The position numbers were made by a program, and so were the translations under genes. Below, piece after piece: positions 22,077 through 32,637 of a stretch of DNA of 64,000 nucleotides. The stretch lies in NCBI GenBank assembly GCA_036245805.1, contig BTRK01000002.1:40158661-40222660 (forward strand). The letters are read 5' to 3'. Under the pieces are notes generated by a model that was not told the DNA's origin, did no database searches, and was given only the letters and a program-made list of their open reading frames with translations. Origin of the DNA: Pristionchus mayeri (Eukaryota > Nematoda > Chromadorea > Rhabditida > Neodiplogasteridae). Positions within the stretch are counted from its first letter, which is position 1; the number at the start of each line of letters is the position of its first letter.

Positions 22077-25000
22077 CAATTTTGTGTCCATTTTGCTCAC
22101 CATCACGCAGAGCACGGCGAGTAGTGCGGGCAGGAGGGCGGCGATCGGGGACGGAGTGCCGTTTTGATGGATCATCGCGCTGGGATTCGCCCTTCCCTCG
22201 ATCTTCCCGTTCGGGTACTCGAGATGGACGATGAACGAGCCGTTCGTGCTCATGATCTGCAATTAGATTGTTATATATTTGGACGAATTCATTACAAAAT
22301 ATCGATGAAAGGAAATTCATAAAGATATATATTTTTGTGATGTTTTCGTGAAAAGGGGATATCGTGAATATATACTTCGTAGCGAAAATGCAAGAAGATG
22401 GGGAGAGGGTGTCAGGATTAGAGTTTTTTTCTCAGTAACGTTGTATTATTTTCAGGCGACTTTTACGGACACTAGATAGCAGAATCCCCCTACTCACAGA
22501 GAAATTCTTGTTCATCATTGGCACGCGATCCTCCGGAATATCAATCTGGCAGCTGATGCCCTTGTCGACGATTGTTGTCTGCAAATATTTGTTTTATTTT
22601 TTTATTTTTTTAAAATAATATTAGTTTATCATCTCTGAACACATACAGAAGAACCAGCTACCGTATACCCACACCATATACCATGGTGCATTTTCCCAAA
22701 TCGCCGAAAACTCGCCTTGATCACGTTCTCGCTGATTCGCTTCACGTGCAGGTGCACGAGATCCCCGTTGGGCTTCGTGTTGAAGTCCGTGCACAGCGTA
22801 GTGTCCCACTTAAATTTGTTTGTATATTTCTGTATACGAATTATTGATTTAAATCTCTAAGCATAGTCTCCAATTTAAATGTATGTTAATTTTTTTTTTT
22901 CGTAATTCGGGTTACCATCCCTTCCTGTCCGTATTAGCTCAGCGAGAGAGTGGAGTGTGGAGACGGTGCCCCGAATTTGATACGACTTTTAAAGCTTACG
23001 CTTTTGCGATCTTGCGATTCTTCATCGGTAGGTCATCGGAGGTTGCCAGGTGCATCTGTTTTTTTTTTAAATATTTCCTATTTTCGAAAAGTTGATCTTT
23101 GATCTATCTTGCCTCGATCGTATTGCGCTTCGGCTCCCAGTAGTTTCTGCAAAAAAATGCATTTATGTTTTGAAGGTTAAACTCTCGCAGAAGGTCGCAA
23201 CGACTATTTGCGAACTTTTCACACAAAAAAGTGAAACTCACGAATCCTCAGCGCCCGATCCTCCCCAGAACTGGACGATCTTCATGAAGTACTTAGAAGG
23301 ATTCTCAGAAGAAGCGAACACAAGTGCGGGCGTAAAATAATTTTTTAAAATAATATTTAAAATGTATTTACACTGAGATTTTTCGCTTCTCCCGAGGCGC
23401 GCATCACGGCAACCATCTCAATCTGCTTGCCGACTGGTAAGCCATTGATTGTCTGAAATTATATTTTTTTTCAAAACTACAACGAGCGAGCAATGGCCAG
23501 ACTCACTTCAGTTTGCATGCTCTCTCGTTTCTCTGCGAGAGAGCGTGCAAATTGAAGAGAGTCAGACCATTGCCGACTTAGACGAATTGTTCCTAATATA
23601 TGATCATATTTTCAGAAGAGAGAGTTTGGGAATGGATTATGTTCATGTTAGAGATCCCCGTTGTATGTGTTGGTGAGACGTACCACTAGCTCTTTGTTTT
23701 GGAACGGCGTACTGCTGAGGTACGTTTGCGTGTCGTTCAGGGTCAGGTTGATGTTAGTGTGATGCTCCTTGTACCAGAACTGCAAAGATATTTGCAACTC
23801 TTGCAGACCGCCGCAGATGACTAATTTCAAATTTCCTTCATAAAAATAGTCCAAAACGGTATTTTTGATATTTGATGCTTACAATGGTTGCATTGTGGTG
23901 AATGTACTTCGAATCGATATAAACGGATTTGATGTTGTCCAGAGACTTCTGGAATTTCCGGATTCCAGACCAGTAACCTGCAGAAAAATCATTAAATATA
24001 ACAATCGTTTTTTAAATAACATTTTCAAATTCCTTACCATTAAAGAAAACGTTCATGTGGTACTTGTCGATCTTGACTAGATCGAGCTTCCACCATCCGT
24101 GCGACATCGGATAGTAGTCGAGTGGTTGAATAACGTCCTCTGGTGCGGGCTCATCCAACCAGCGACCATTCTGCATTGTAATCAATTAATACACATTTTT
24201 AAACTATTTTATTGACTTGATTTTTTTTTCCAGAAAACAAGAGAATATGAGCTATTTTGCATAGATATTGTTCTAAGAAATGCATTTTGGAAATAATAGT
24301 AAAATATGTCCCGAATTTCATACTAATTGTGGTACACATTCCACCCGTAGCCTTCTTGAGATACCGTACTACCGTACTGCACTCAAATGAACGCTCCAGA
24401 CGCAGTCTCGCAGGAATGTCGTCATCCTGAGAAAATAAAATGCAATTTGAAAAATAAATAATTATATCCCACAACCAATGATCTGACTCTCCTCATATCA
24501 CACACTCTCTCGGCGGTTAGATAAGGCGAGAGGGAGCATGCAGTTTGGAGAGAGTCAGACGAGTACTCTATTCCACCAATCATCTATCTGTCATAGAAAG
24601 AATGGACAAATATGTATCATTTTGAGAAACAAAATAAGGGACCTGAATTGTGGGTAACTACAGGAGAACCAAATGAGAAATGCTTTATTGATGTGAACGA
24701 TTGCGTTAGAAAGATAATCATGAATATCACAACACAAAAAATAAAGGAATTTTTAGGGCCGACGAAATGCATCGCTGATGCAAGCTGTCAGGATATAGTG
24801 ATATAGAGATATCTATGTTCTTGCCCTTATCTCACCTCAAATTGTTGGTTTTCAGTATCGTAGAATGACACATTCACCCTGAAACATGTTCAAAATTAGC
24901 ACATGCGTATGCATTAGGTTTATATTTTTAAATTATTCTTTATTTTCAAAAAAAAATCTTTTTCTTATTTTTTAAAAAATAATTAACAGTGATTTACTGA

Positions 25001-28000
25001 CGATTCCGGAACTTGGAAATTACCATAGTGGTCGAATTGGAAGGTGAGTACGGCGCCTGGAAAAATAAATGTAATTTTTATGAAATAAATACGCATAATT
25101 ATAACATAATGATGTTGCGCTCAAAGATAAACGTCCACAGATCAAAGGATTTGTGCGGCCCGGAATATTAGTTGACACCCCAGGTGACTGGTGATGGCGA
25201 TTGTTCGGCACTTCTGCAGACGACCGGACCACGTCAAAAGGGTTCATCCATAGGTTTTACTACGCAATTAGCCGGTCGTTTTTTTAGATGGTAATGCGCT
25301 TGAGTACAGTGCTCAGATCTATCTTAAAATGGATGTCTTCCTAAGTTGAGCTTGATGTACGTACTACTGGTTAGGATGTTGCGACCTGTACCGGCCTTAT
25401 GCAGAAGTGCAGATCGTTCAAGGATCAACGGTCAAAGCGCACATATCAAAGATCAAAGATAAAAGTCATAGGCGAGACCCACGGAACACGCAATTTAGTT
25501 GAACCAATACAAATGTTCGCTACCTACCGTACGTCACAGAGTCTGACACACTAACTAATAGGTGACTCAAGACGACTGCCGATGGTATACAGTAGATTCT
25601 AGGATCAAAGATCAGGGTAAAGGTCAAAGTCAAAAGCGTGATCTTCTGAATTATATGTGAGCAAGGCTAAATGCTGCGGTTTGCTGAAGTTCTAAGATCA
25701 AATATCAAAGTGCAAAGGTCAAAGTGTGATGCAGGAAATAATAGTTGTCCCAATGCGACATTCCTTGGGTCAAACATATTTCTAAAAAACCAAAATCGAA
25801 AATAAAATTAATGTAAATTATATTTCCGTATATATAATTACTGTAGAATCATCTTATGATCTGTTTGGGATTTTTAGAAAATTTTTCGATTTTTTTAGCA
25901 TTGACTTTAATTTTTTGCACCCTCACCATTTGCCTTGGTTGTCAATTAATATTCCGTGAGCCGCATTATTGGCTTTGACATTTGAACTTTGATATTGTAT
26001 CCTTGAATACTAGCACACCATAAGTCGCATTGGGACAACTATTATTTCCTGCATCACACTTTGACCTTTGCACTTTGATATTTGATCTTAGAACTTCAGC
26101 AAACCGCAGCATTTAGCCTTGCTCACATATAATTCAGAAGATCACGCTTTTGACTTTGACCTTTACCCTGATCTTTGATCCTAGAATCTACTGTATACCA
26201 TCGGCAGTCGTCTTGAGTCACCTATTAGTTAGTGTGTCAGACTCTGTGACGTACGGTAGGTAGCGAACATTTGTATTGGTTCAACTAAATTGCGTGTTCC
26301 GTGGGTCTCGCCTATGACTTTTATCTTTGATCTTTGATATGTGCGCTTTGACCGTTGATCCTTGAACGATCTGCACTTCTGCATAAGGCCGGTACAGGTC
26401 GCAACATCCTAACCAGTAGTACGTACATCAAGCTCAACTTAGGAAGACATCCATTTTAAGATAGATCTGAGCACTGTACTCAAGCGCATTACCATCTAAA
26501 AAAACGACCGGCTAATTGCGTAGTAAAACCTATGGATGAACCCTTTTGACGTGGTCCGGTCGTCTGCAGAAGTGCCGAACAATCGCCATCACCAGTCACC
26601 TGGGGTGTCAACTAATATTCCGGGCCGCACAAATCCTTTGATCTGTGGACGTTTATCTTTGAGCGCAACATCATTATGTTATAATTATGCGTATTTATTT
26701 CATAAAAATTACATTTATTTTTCCAGGCGCCGTACTCACCTTCCAATTCGACCACTATGGTAATTTCCAAGTTCCGGAATCGTCAGTAAATCACTGTTAA
26801 TTATTTTTTAAAAAATAAGAAAAAGATTTTTTTTTGAAAATAAAGAATAATTTAAAAATATAAACCTAATGCATACGCATGTGCTAATTTTGAACATGTT
26901 TCAGGGTGAATGTGTCATTCTACGATACTGAAAACCAACAATTTGAGGTGAGATAAGGGCAAGAACATAGATATCTCTATATCACTATATCCTGACAGCT
27001 TGCATCAGCGATGCATTTCGTCGGCCCTAAAAATTCCTTTATTTTTTGTGTTGTGATATTCATGATTATCTTTCTAACGCAATCGTTCACATCAATAAAG
27101 CATTTCTCATTTGGTTCTCCTGTAGTTACCCACAATTCAGGTCCCTTATTTTGTTTCTCAAAATGATACATATTTGTCCATTCTTTCTATGACAGATAGA
27201 TGATTGGTGGAATAGAGTACTCGTCTGACTCTCTCCAAACTGCATGCTCCCTCTCGCCTTATCTAACCGCCGAGAGAGTGTGTGATATGAGGAGAGTCAG
27301 ATCATTGGTTGTGGGATATAATTATTTATTTTTCAAATTGCATTTTATTTTCTCAGGATGACGACATTCCTGCGAGACTGCGTCTGGAGCGTTCATTTGA
27401 GTGCAGTACGGTAGTACGGTATCTCAAGAAGGCTACGGGTGGAATGTGTACCACAATTAGTATGAAATTCGGGACATATTTTACTATTATTTCCAAAATG
27501 CATTTCTTAGAACAATATCTATGCAAAATAGCTCATATTCTCTTGTTTTCTGGAAAAAAAAATCAAGTCAATAAAATAGTTTAAAAATGTGTATTAATTG
27601 ATTACAATGCAGAATGGTCGCTGGTTGGATGAGCCCGCACCAGAGGACGTTATTCAACCACTCGACTACTATCCGATGTCGCACGGATGGTGGAAGCTCG
27701 ATCTAGTCAAGATCGACAAGTACCACATGAACGTTTTCTTTAATGGTAAGGAATTTGAAAATGTTATTTAAAAAACGATTGTTATATTTAATGATTTTTC
27801 TGCAGGTTACTGGTCTGGAATCCGGAAATTCCAGAAGTCTCTGGACAACATCAAATCCGTTTATATCGATTCGAAGTACATTCACCACAATGCAACCATT
27901 GTAAGCATCAAATATCAAAAATACCGTTTTGGACTATTTTTATGAAGGAAATTTGAAATTAGTCATCTGCGGCGGTCTGCAAGAGTTGCAAATATCTTTG

Positions 28001-30147
28001 CAGTTCTGGTACAAGGAGCATCACACTAACATCAACCTGACCCTGAACGACACGCAAACGTACCTCAGCAGTACGCCGTTCCAAAACAAAGAGCTAGTGG
28101 TACGTCTCACCAACACATACAACGGGGATCACTAACATGAACATAATCCATTCCCAAACTCTCTCTTCTGAAAATATGATCATATATTAGGAACAATTCG
28201 TCTAAGTCGGCAATGGTCTGACTCTCTTCAATTTGCACGCTCTCTCGCAGAGAAACGAGAGAGCATGCAAACTGAAGTGAGTCTGGCCATTGCTCGCTCG
28301 TTGTAGTTTTGAAAAAAAATATAATTTCAGACAATCAATGGCTTACCAGTCGGCAAGCAGATTGAGATGGTTGCCGTGATGCGCGCCTCGGGAGAAGCGA
28401 AAAATCTCAGTGTAAATACATTTTAAATATTATTTTAAAAAATAATATTATAATTTTCTTAAATTTTTTTTGACGTTTACGCCCGCACTTGTGTTCGCTT
28501 CTTCTGAGAATCCTTCTAAGTACTTCATGAAGATCGTCCAGTTCTGGGGAGGATCGGGCGCTGAGGATTCGTGAGTTTCACTTTTTTGTGTGAAAAGTTC
28601 GCAAATAGTCGTTGCGACCTTCTGCGAGAGTTTAACCTTCAAAACATAAATGCATTTTTTTGCAGAAACTACTGGGAGCCGAAGCACAATACGATCGAGG
28701 CAAGATAGATCAAAGATCAACTTTTCGAAAATACGAAATATTAAAAAAACAGATGCACCTGGCAACCTCCGACGACCTACCGATGAAGAATCGCAAGATC
28801 GCAAAAGCGTAAGCTTTAAAAGTCGTATCAAATTCGGGGCACCGTCTCCACACTCCACTCTCTCGCTGAGCTAATGCGGACAGGAAGGGATGGTAACCCG
28901 AATTACGAAAAAAAAAAATGAACATACATTTAAATTGGAGACTATGCTTAGAGATTTAAATCAATAATTCGTATACAGAAATATACAAACAAATTTAAGT
29001 GGGACACTACGCTGTGCACGGACTTCAACACGAAGCCCAACGGGGATCTCGTGCACCTGCACGTGAAGCGAATCAGCGAGAACGTGATCAAGGCGAGTTT
29101 TCGGCGATTTGGGAAAATGCACCATGGTGCGTGGTGTGGTGTGGGTATACGGAAACTTATATTTTAAGAAAACAATAAATAATTGCAGACAACAATCGTC
29201 GACAAGGGTATCAGCTGACAACAATCGTCGACAAGGGCACCCCCAATTCATGCTTGCGCACCGCCCCAAGTTTGGGGCGGTGCTCAGTACCCCCCTGTCG
29301 CCGCCGGCGTGGACACCTATGCTCCGAATAATATGTGACCAAGGCTCACTGCCGCAACATACTTTAGTACGAAGATCAAAAATCTACAAGGGCCAAAGTA
29401 TACGTGAGAGCCGCGGAATATTAGTTGACCCAATCAATGCTAAGAGTGGTGACGTTCGGTTGTTCAAAGATCAAACATCAAAATGCAAAGGCCAACATCA
29501 AATTGAGATGCTCCGAATAAAGGGAGACCCATGGGTAAATATGGTAACATACGACAGATCAAAGCTCAACGAATAAATTCGCGTAATAGGTCCGCGTAAT
29601 AAACGAGACCTTGGGTAAATGTTTGACCCAACGAAGGTCAAAACCATACGTTTTACACACGGAATAATAATTGGCCAAAGGCGAACTTCCGCGGCATACT
29701 GTAGCTTAAAGATCAAATAGCAAAGATCAAAAACATAAGTCTGACACACGGAATAATAGTTGACTCAATGCTAATCGTCGTTGAATGATGTAGTTCAAGG
29801 ATCAAATACAAAGTCTAACCCGCAGAAAAAGGCCGGTGTGCGAACCGTTCAAAGATCAAAATCATAAGTCTGACCGGCGGAATAACAGTTGCCACAAGGC
29901 TAATGGCTGCGGCATACTGTAGTTCAAAGATCAAAGTTCGAAAATCAAAATCATTAGTCTGCCTTGCGGAATAATGGTTGACCCAAGGCAAACTTTTTGG
30001 TATACGGTAGTTCAGAGATACGGTAGTAATTACCATTCATAAATCCGTCTTTCAGGACGAAGTGATTGCCGCCGAGGGCCGTCGTTGTAAGCGTGCACTG
30101 CACGAGATTCGCTGAGAGAGCAGCAGCCAGCCAGAGGAAATCCGCAT
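22059..30147 (-). CDS. Secreted, possibly GPI-anchored galectin-like protein (parent of palindrome)
   Basis: Exons on the - strand: 30147-30034 (hydrophobic signal core ADFLWLAAALSANLVQC), 25056-25002, 24878-24836, 24426-24373, 24170-24038 (HGWWKLDLVKIDKYHMNVFF), 23977-23883 (WSGIRKFQKSLDNIKSVYI), 23779-23684, 23452-23372 (VGKQIEMVAVMRASG), 23303-23242, 23146-23113, 23055-23002, 22808-22716, 22578-22498 and 22256-22059. Nearly all joints keep phase. Exon 1 ends in phase 1 and exon 2 completes it, as in the paralog at 58591-61843. The C-terminus has a hydrophobic run, PIAALLPALLAVLCVMV, that could be a GPI signal or membrane anchor. The 'F-N-VFF-G...F.K.L..I.S.YI' pattern resembles galectin strands, but this is tentative. 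Intron 1 is about 5 kb and contains an inverted copy of exons 2-12. The start codon exon is not certain. Confidence 0.75.
23492..23578. repeat. Short hairpin family H, copy 3 (mirrored at 28205-28292)
   Basis: Intronic hairpin: 'gcaatggccagactcact' pairs with 'gagtcagaccattgc', with core catgctctctcg / cgagagagcgtg. Confidence 0.75.
24480..24566. repeat. Short hairpin family H, copy 4 (mirrored at 27217-27303)
   Basis: Intronic hairpin: 'tctgactctcctcatatcac' pairs with 'tttggagagagtcaga', core cacactctctcgg / gcgagagggagcatg. Confidence 0.75.
25420..25759. repeat. Diverged GATCAAAG satellite units in intron 1
   Basis: Words such as 'aggatcaacggtcaaagcgc', 'agacccacggaacacgcaat' and 'ctaggatcaaagatcagggt' match the 120-bp satellite at 20011. 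They lie in the same orientation as the units at 29320-30020, and both sets lie in intron 1 of the parent gene. This suggests one array that was split by the inverted segment. Confidence 0.7.
25760..26023. repeat. Palindrome spacer: piece of IR element family R3
   Basis: 264 bp between the arms. Words 'ccttgggtcaaacat', 'ttactgtagaatcat', 'tccgtat' and 'gggatttttagaaaat' match, inverted, the centre of the element at 41528-42303. Confidence 0.7.
26024..29216. repeat. Right arm of the 6.7-kb palindrome
   Basis: Inverted copy of 22551-25759. It ends at 29216 inside the exon TTIVDKGIS. Immediately after, 'ctgacaacaatcgtcgaca' repeats the preceding 20 bp (29190s and 29215s), a junction duplication. 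Then follows sequence with 'gtcgccgccggcgtgg', the end motif of element family R3. Confidence 0.95.
26727..29216 (+). pseudogene. Inverted, truncated copy of the secreted galectin-like gene
   Basis: Exons 26727-26781, 26905-26947, 27357-27410, 27613-27745, 27806-27900, 28004-28099, 28331-28411, 28509-28570, 28666-28699, 28753-28806, about 28999-29091 and a partial one from 29187. They match exons 2-12 of the parent almost base for base, with no stop introduced. It lacks a signal-peptide exon (satellite sequence lies there) and the C-terminal exons. It lies antisense within intron 1 of the parent. It is therefore unlikely to make a secreted protein, but it would be transcribed as antisense in every parent pre-mRNA. 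Confidence 0.85.
29250..29320. repeat. End fragment of IR element family R3
   Basis: 'caccgccccaagtttggggc' forms a small hairpin, followed by 'gtcgccgccggcgtgg' and 'cacctatgc', as at the ends of the element at 41528-42303. It lies directly outside the palindrome breakpoint. Confidence 0.6.
29320..30025. repeat. Diverged GATCAAAG / TTGACCCA satellite units
   Basis: About six degenerate units with 'ggaataatagttgac', 'ttcaaagatcaaa' and 'cataagtctgac', the same family as 20011-20569 but far less uniform. It ends just before the signal-peptide exon of the minus-strand gene. Confidence 0.75.
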
Positions 30148-30695
30148 CTGCAAAGTGGGAAGATTAATATTTTAGTGCTCTTGGGGTACTGTAATATCGA
30201 TTGGGTATCAGACCCCATGTTTTAGGACGATTATTATAGCACTATGTAAAGTAGGCGATAATAACGGATTCCGGAAAATGCGGACTATCTCAATTTGTTC
30301 TGATGTATCTGCACTAATGATACTAGAGAGTTTGCTAACGGTATTAGTCACACTATCTTTAACATTTTGGGTAAAAATAGCGAAAAATAAGGGCAAAAAT
30401 TCGATGAAAATATAGAAAAATAGGGAGAAAATAGGGAACGAACCGTGCGCTGCGGCGACCAGACGAGAGAGTGATTTGGAAAATGGAGGAACACGTCATC
30501 GTTCGATTCTCGGACAATGTCTCATTATCTGAACAAAGGCCGTTTTGGAGAGTGCAAATTGATCAATTTTTTTGCGCTCACCTGACACCGAATTTCTGCC
30601 ATATTTATGCAAGATCTTGCAAAAACCATACAAATCATTGTTCTGACACAAATTTCAGCATAGTCCTCCATTTCTAACATTTCAATTTCAAGGAC
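30148..30695. other. Intergenic region between divergent genes
   Basis: Separates the 5' end of the - strand gene from the first + strand secreted peptide gene. It must hold both promoters, but I see no recognisable element. The start codon exon of the - strand gene may be hidden here. Confidence 0.35.
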
Positions 30696-31370
30696 ATGAC
30701 GCCAAGTTTCTACGTCTTATCTTTGCTCCTCGTTTCAGTTATAATCAATGTCGTCGAGATGCAAGTACGTTGATGCAATTGTCAAAAAGGTTTCAAAAGT
30801 TCAAACAGGATCGACACTTCATTTGAGCTAGTTTTAAGACATGTTATCTATGAAAATGCAGGTAGGATGACACAGCTCTGGTACAATGCTCTTCCAAAAA
30901 TCAAACTTTACGAATCTGCTAACGCGTTCCTCTCAGAATCCCAACGCTCGCATGAAGTGCACCGATGAACAGAAAGCCCAGTGCGGAGAGGATGAGAAAT
31001 GCATCGTGGTATAATTTTATTCACTTATTGCCGGGTATAGTCTAAGCCGCGCATCATCTTCTACACTGGGTGAGTGGTAACACTCTAAAATGACAGTTAA
31101 AAAAATATCAGCCCAGTTAGCCAATTCCAACAAAGCTTGCAGAGTTCGTCAGACTATATGATTCAAGGAGCAATTTGTGATACGAATAAGGCATTTCAAT
31201 ATATTTTAGTATCGATGTATATACCATGTTGCAAGGGAAAAGCTTGAGAAAGGTATGAAGAAGTAAGTATATTTCAGCCTAAATGTCGTCCGTGCCCTCG
31301 GGGAAGAATATGTCCGCTGATACTATGCGTGGCGTTCCAGTGCATCCCTAATCCACCTCCCCAGCCATAA
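30696..31370 (+). CDS. Small secreted cysteine-rich peptide 1
   Basis: Three exons: 30696-30764, 30937-31008 and 31278-31370. All lengths are multiples of three (69, 72, 93), so every intron is phase 0. The product is about 77 residues. It begins MTPSFYVLSLLLVSVIINVV, a clear signal peptide of about 20 residues. The mature part NPNARMKCTDEQKAQC...PPPQP has eight cysteines in pattern C-C-C / C-C-C-C-C and a proline tail. I recognise no family. The secretion signal and cysteine pattern suggest a disulphide-stabilised extracellular peptide. It is duplicated 1.2 kb downstream. Confidence 0.85.
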
Positions 31371-31878
31371 AATCGCTAATGAGGACTTGATAAATGCATT
31401 AATTTTGCATCTGACTCGTTGGTAGTGCACGATGACACAGAAGCTTTCGATATTAGTTCCAGATTATATCGACATTGTGCTTTGCATCATTTGAAAGGGA
31501 TGTGACATTGCATCGATGACGATGTCGCAGGCATTTCAGTTGTTGAATATCTTTATTACCTAATTGAAATCAATGATCCAAAAAATAACGATGCAAGGTA
31601 GTCTCAATTCAATCAAAATCCGGAAGTTTCTGCAAACAATCGAAAAATCTGCAGATAATCAGATTAACACTATCCCTCTCTCATGACTCTCAATGAAATA
31701 CACGCTATACGCATATTTTTGAGTGTTTCGCAGGCAAGAGGGTTTTAATCATCGTTATGCATGGAACCTGCAAAATAGTGCATAATACAGAGTCTAGCCA
31801 CTCTGTTGTGTCACATTTCAACGCTCCTTCCGTAGCTACTTTCATTCCTTTTACTTCACTCAAGTGACTTGAGGAAAC
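31371..31878. other. Spacer between the tandem peptide genes
   Basis: About 500 bp without a recognisable gene, holding the 3' end of the first gene and the promoter of the second. Confidence 0.4.
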
Positions 31879-32411
31879 ATGATCCCAACTTTCTTCGTCA
31901 TCTCCCTGTTATTCTGCTCTATGTTCAATGTCGTCGAGATGAGGGTAAGTATATCTCGTTGTTGAATGGCTTCAAAAATGTCAGTATAGTCTAAAGCTTT
32001 CACTTGATTTAGTCATATTAAGTGGTATAGTGCGATATTCGGGTAATCGTCTCTTCATTTTCAATACTCTCTTGACCGGTCGAAATGAAGATACAATTAC
32101 TCGAATAGCGTACTCTATTGAGTGGCTTTCAGAATGAGAATGCTCGCATGAAATGCACGGACGAACAGAAAGCTCAGTGTGGAGAGCATACGATCTGCAT
32201 AGTGGTACACCACTATTGAATTATATCTTAAACTTTTAGACTGAACGTTAAGGACCCATCGAATACCTATAATCTATTATATTGTCGACTTTGAAAACCG
32301 CATCCAAACGCAAAACGTTTTCAGCCTCGATGCCCGTCATGTGGCCCGGGAACCATATGTGCGATGTGTATCGAGTACTTGTGCAAGCCCATTCCTCCAC
32401 CAGATCCATGA
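31879..32411 (+). CDS. Small secreted cysteine-rich peptide 2 (tandem paralog)
   Basis: Exons 31879-31944, 32133-32204 and 32325-32411 (66, 72, 87 bp, phase 0 introns), same architecture as peptide 1. About 74 residues: signal peptide MIPTFFVISLLFCSMFNVV, then NENARMKCTDEQKAQCGE, almost identical to peptide 1 in exon 2. The last exon (PRCPSCGPGTICAMC...PPPDP) has diverged much more, yet keeps five cysteines and the proline tail. The uneven divergence hints at selection on the C-terminal part. Intron 1 holds a hairpin of family H at 32034-32106. Confidence 0.85.
32034..32106. repeat. Short hairpin family H, copy 5
   Basis: 'cgatattcgggtaatcgtct' pairs with 'agatacaattactcgaatagcg' around 'ttcaatactctcttgaccgg'. 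It lies in intron 1 of the second peptide gene. Confidence 0.7.
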
Positions 32412-32637
32412 TTTTCCTCATCTGATGATTCAGTTGCATAGATCCATGATTCCAGTAAACATCAACGAGCTACTACAACATCCTCCTCATCTATGAACAT
32501 TGTGATTCATTTTCTGATAAAGCTTGATAAAGATACAACTTGGTTCCAACAATAATATATTCCGCAAGCATAACAACATACTAATAACACTAATGCTCCT
32601 AAAAATAATAATAAACAAATAAGAATATGAATCTGAT

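Larger units (their letters stand above)
22551..25759. repeat. Left arm of the 6.7-kb palindrome
   Basis: Inverted copy of 26024-29216. Positions mirror as x + y = 51783 from the inner end outwards to about 23430. Beyond that the offset is about 29 bp because the right arm has extra AT-rich bases near 28440-28480. Single-base differences exist (for example in the codon at about 23650 against 28133). The outer end falls inside the exon TTIVDKGIS of the parent gene. Confidence 0.95.

Noticed and set aside
22059..29216. Two independent divergent genes around a shared promoter at 25.9 kb
   Set aside because: Neither arm has a signal-peptide exon near the centre. The only fitting one is at 30034-30147 and serves the left copy.
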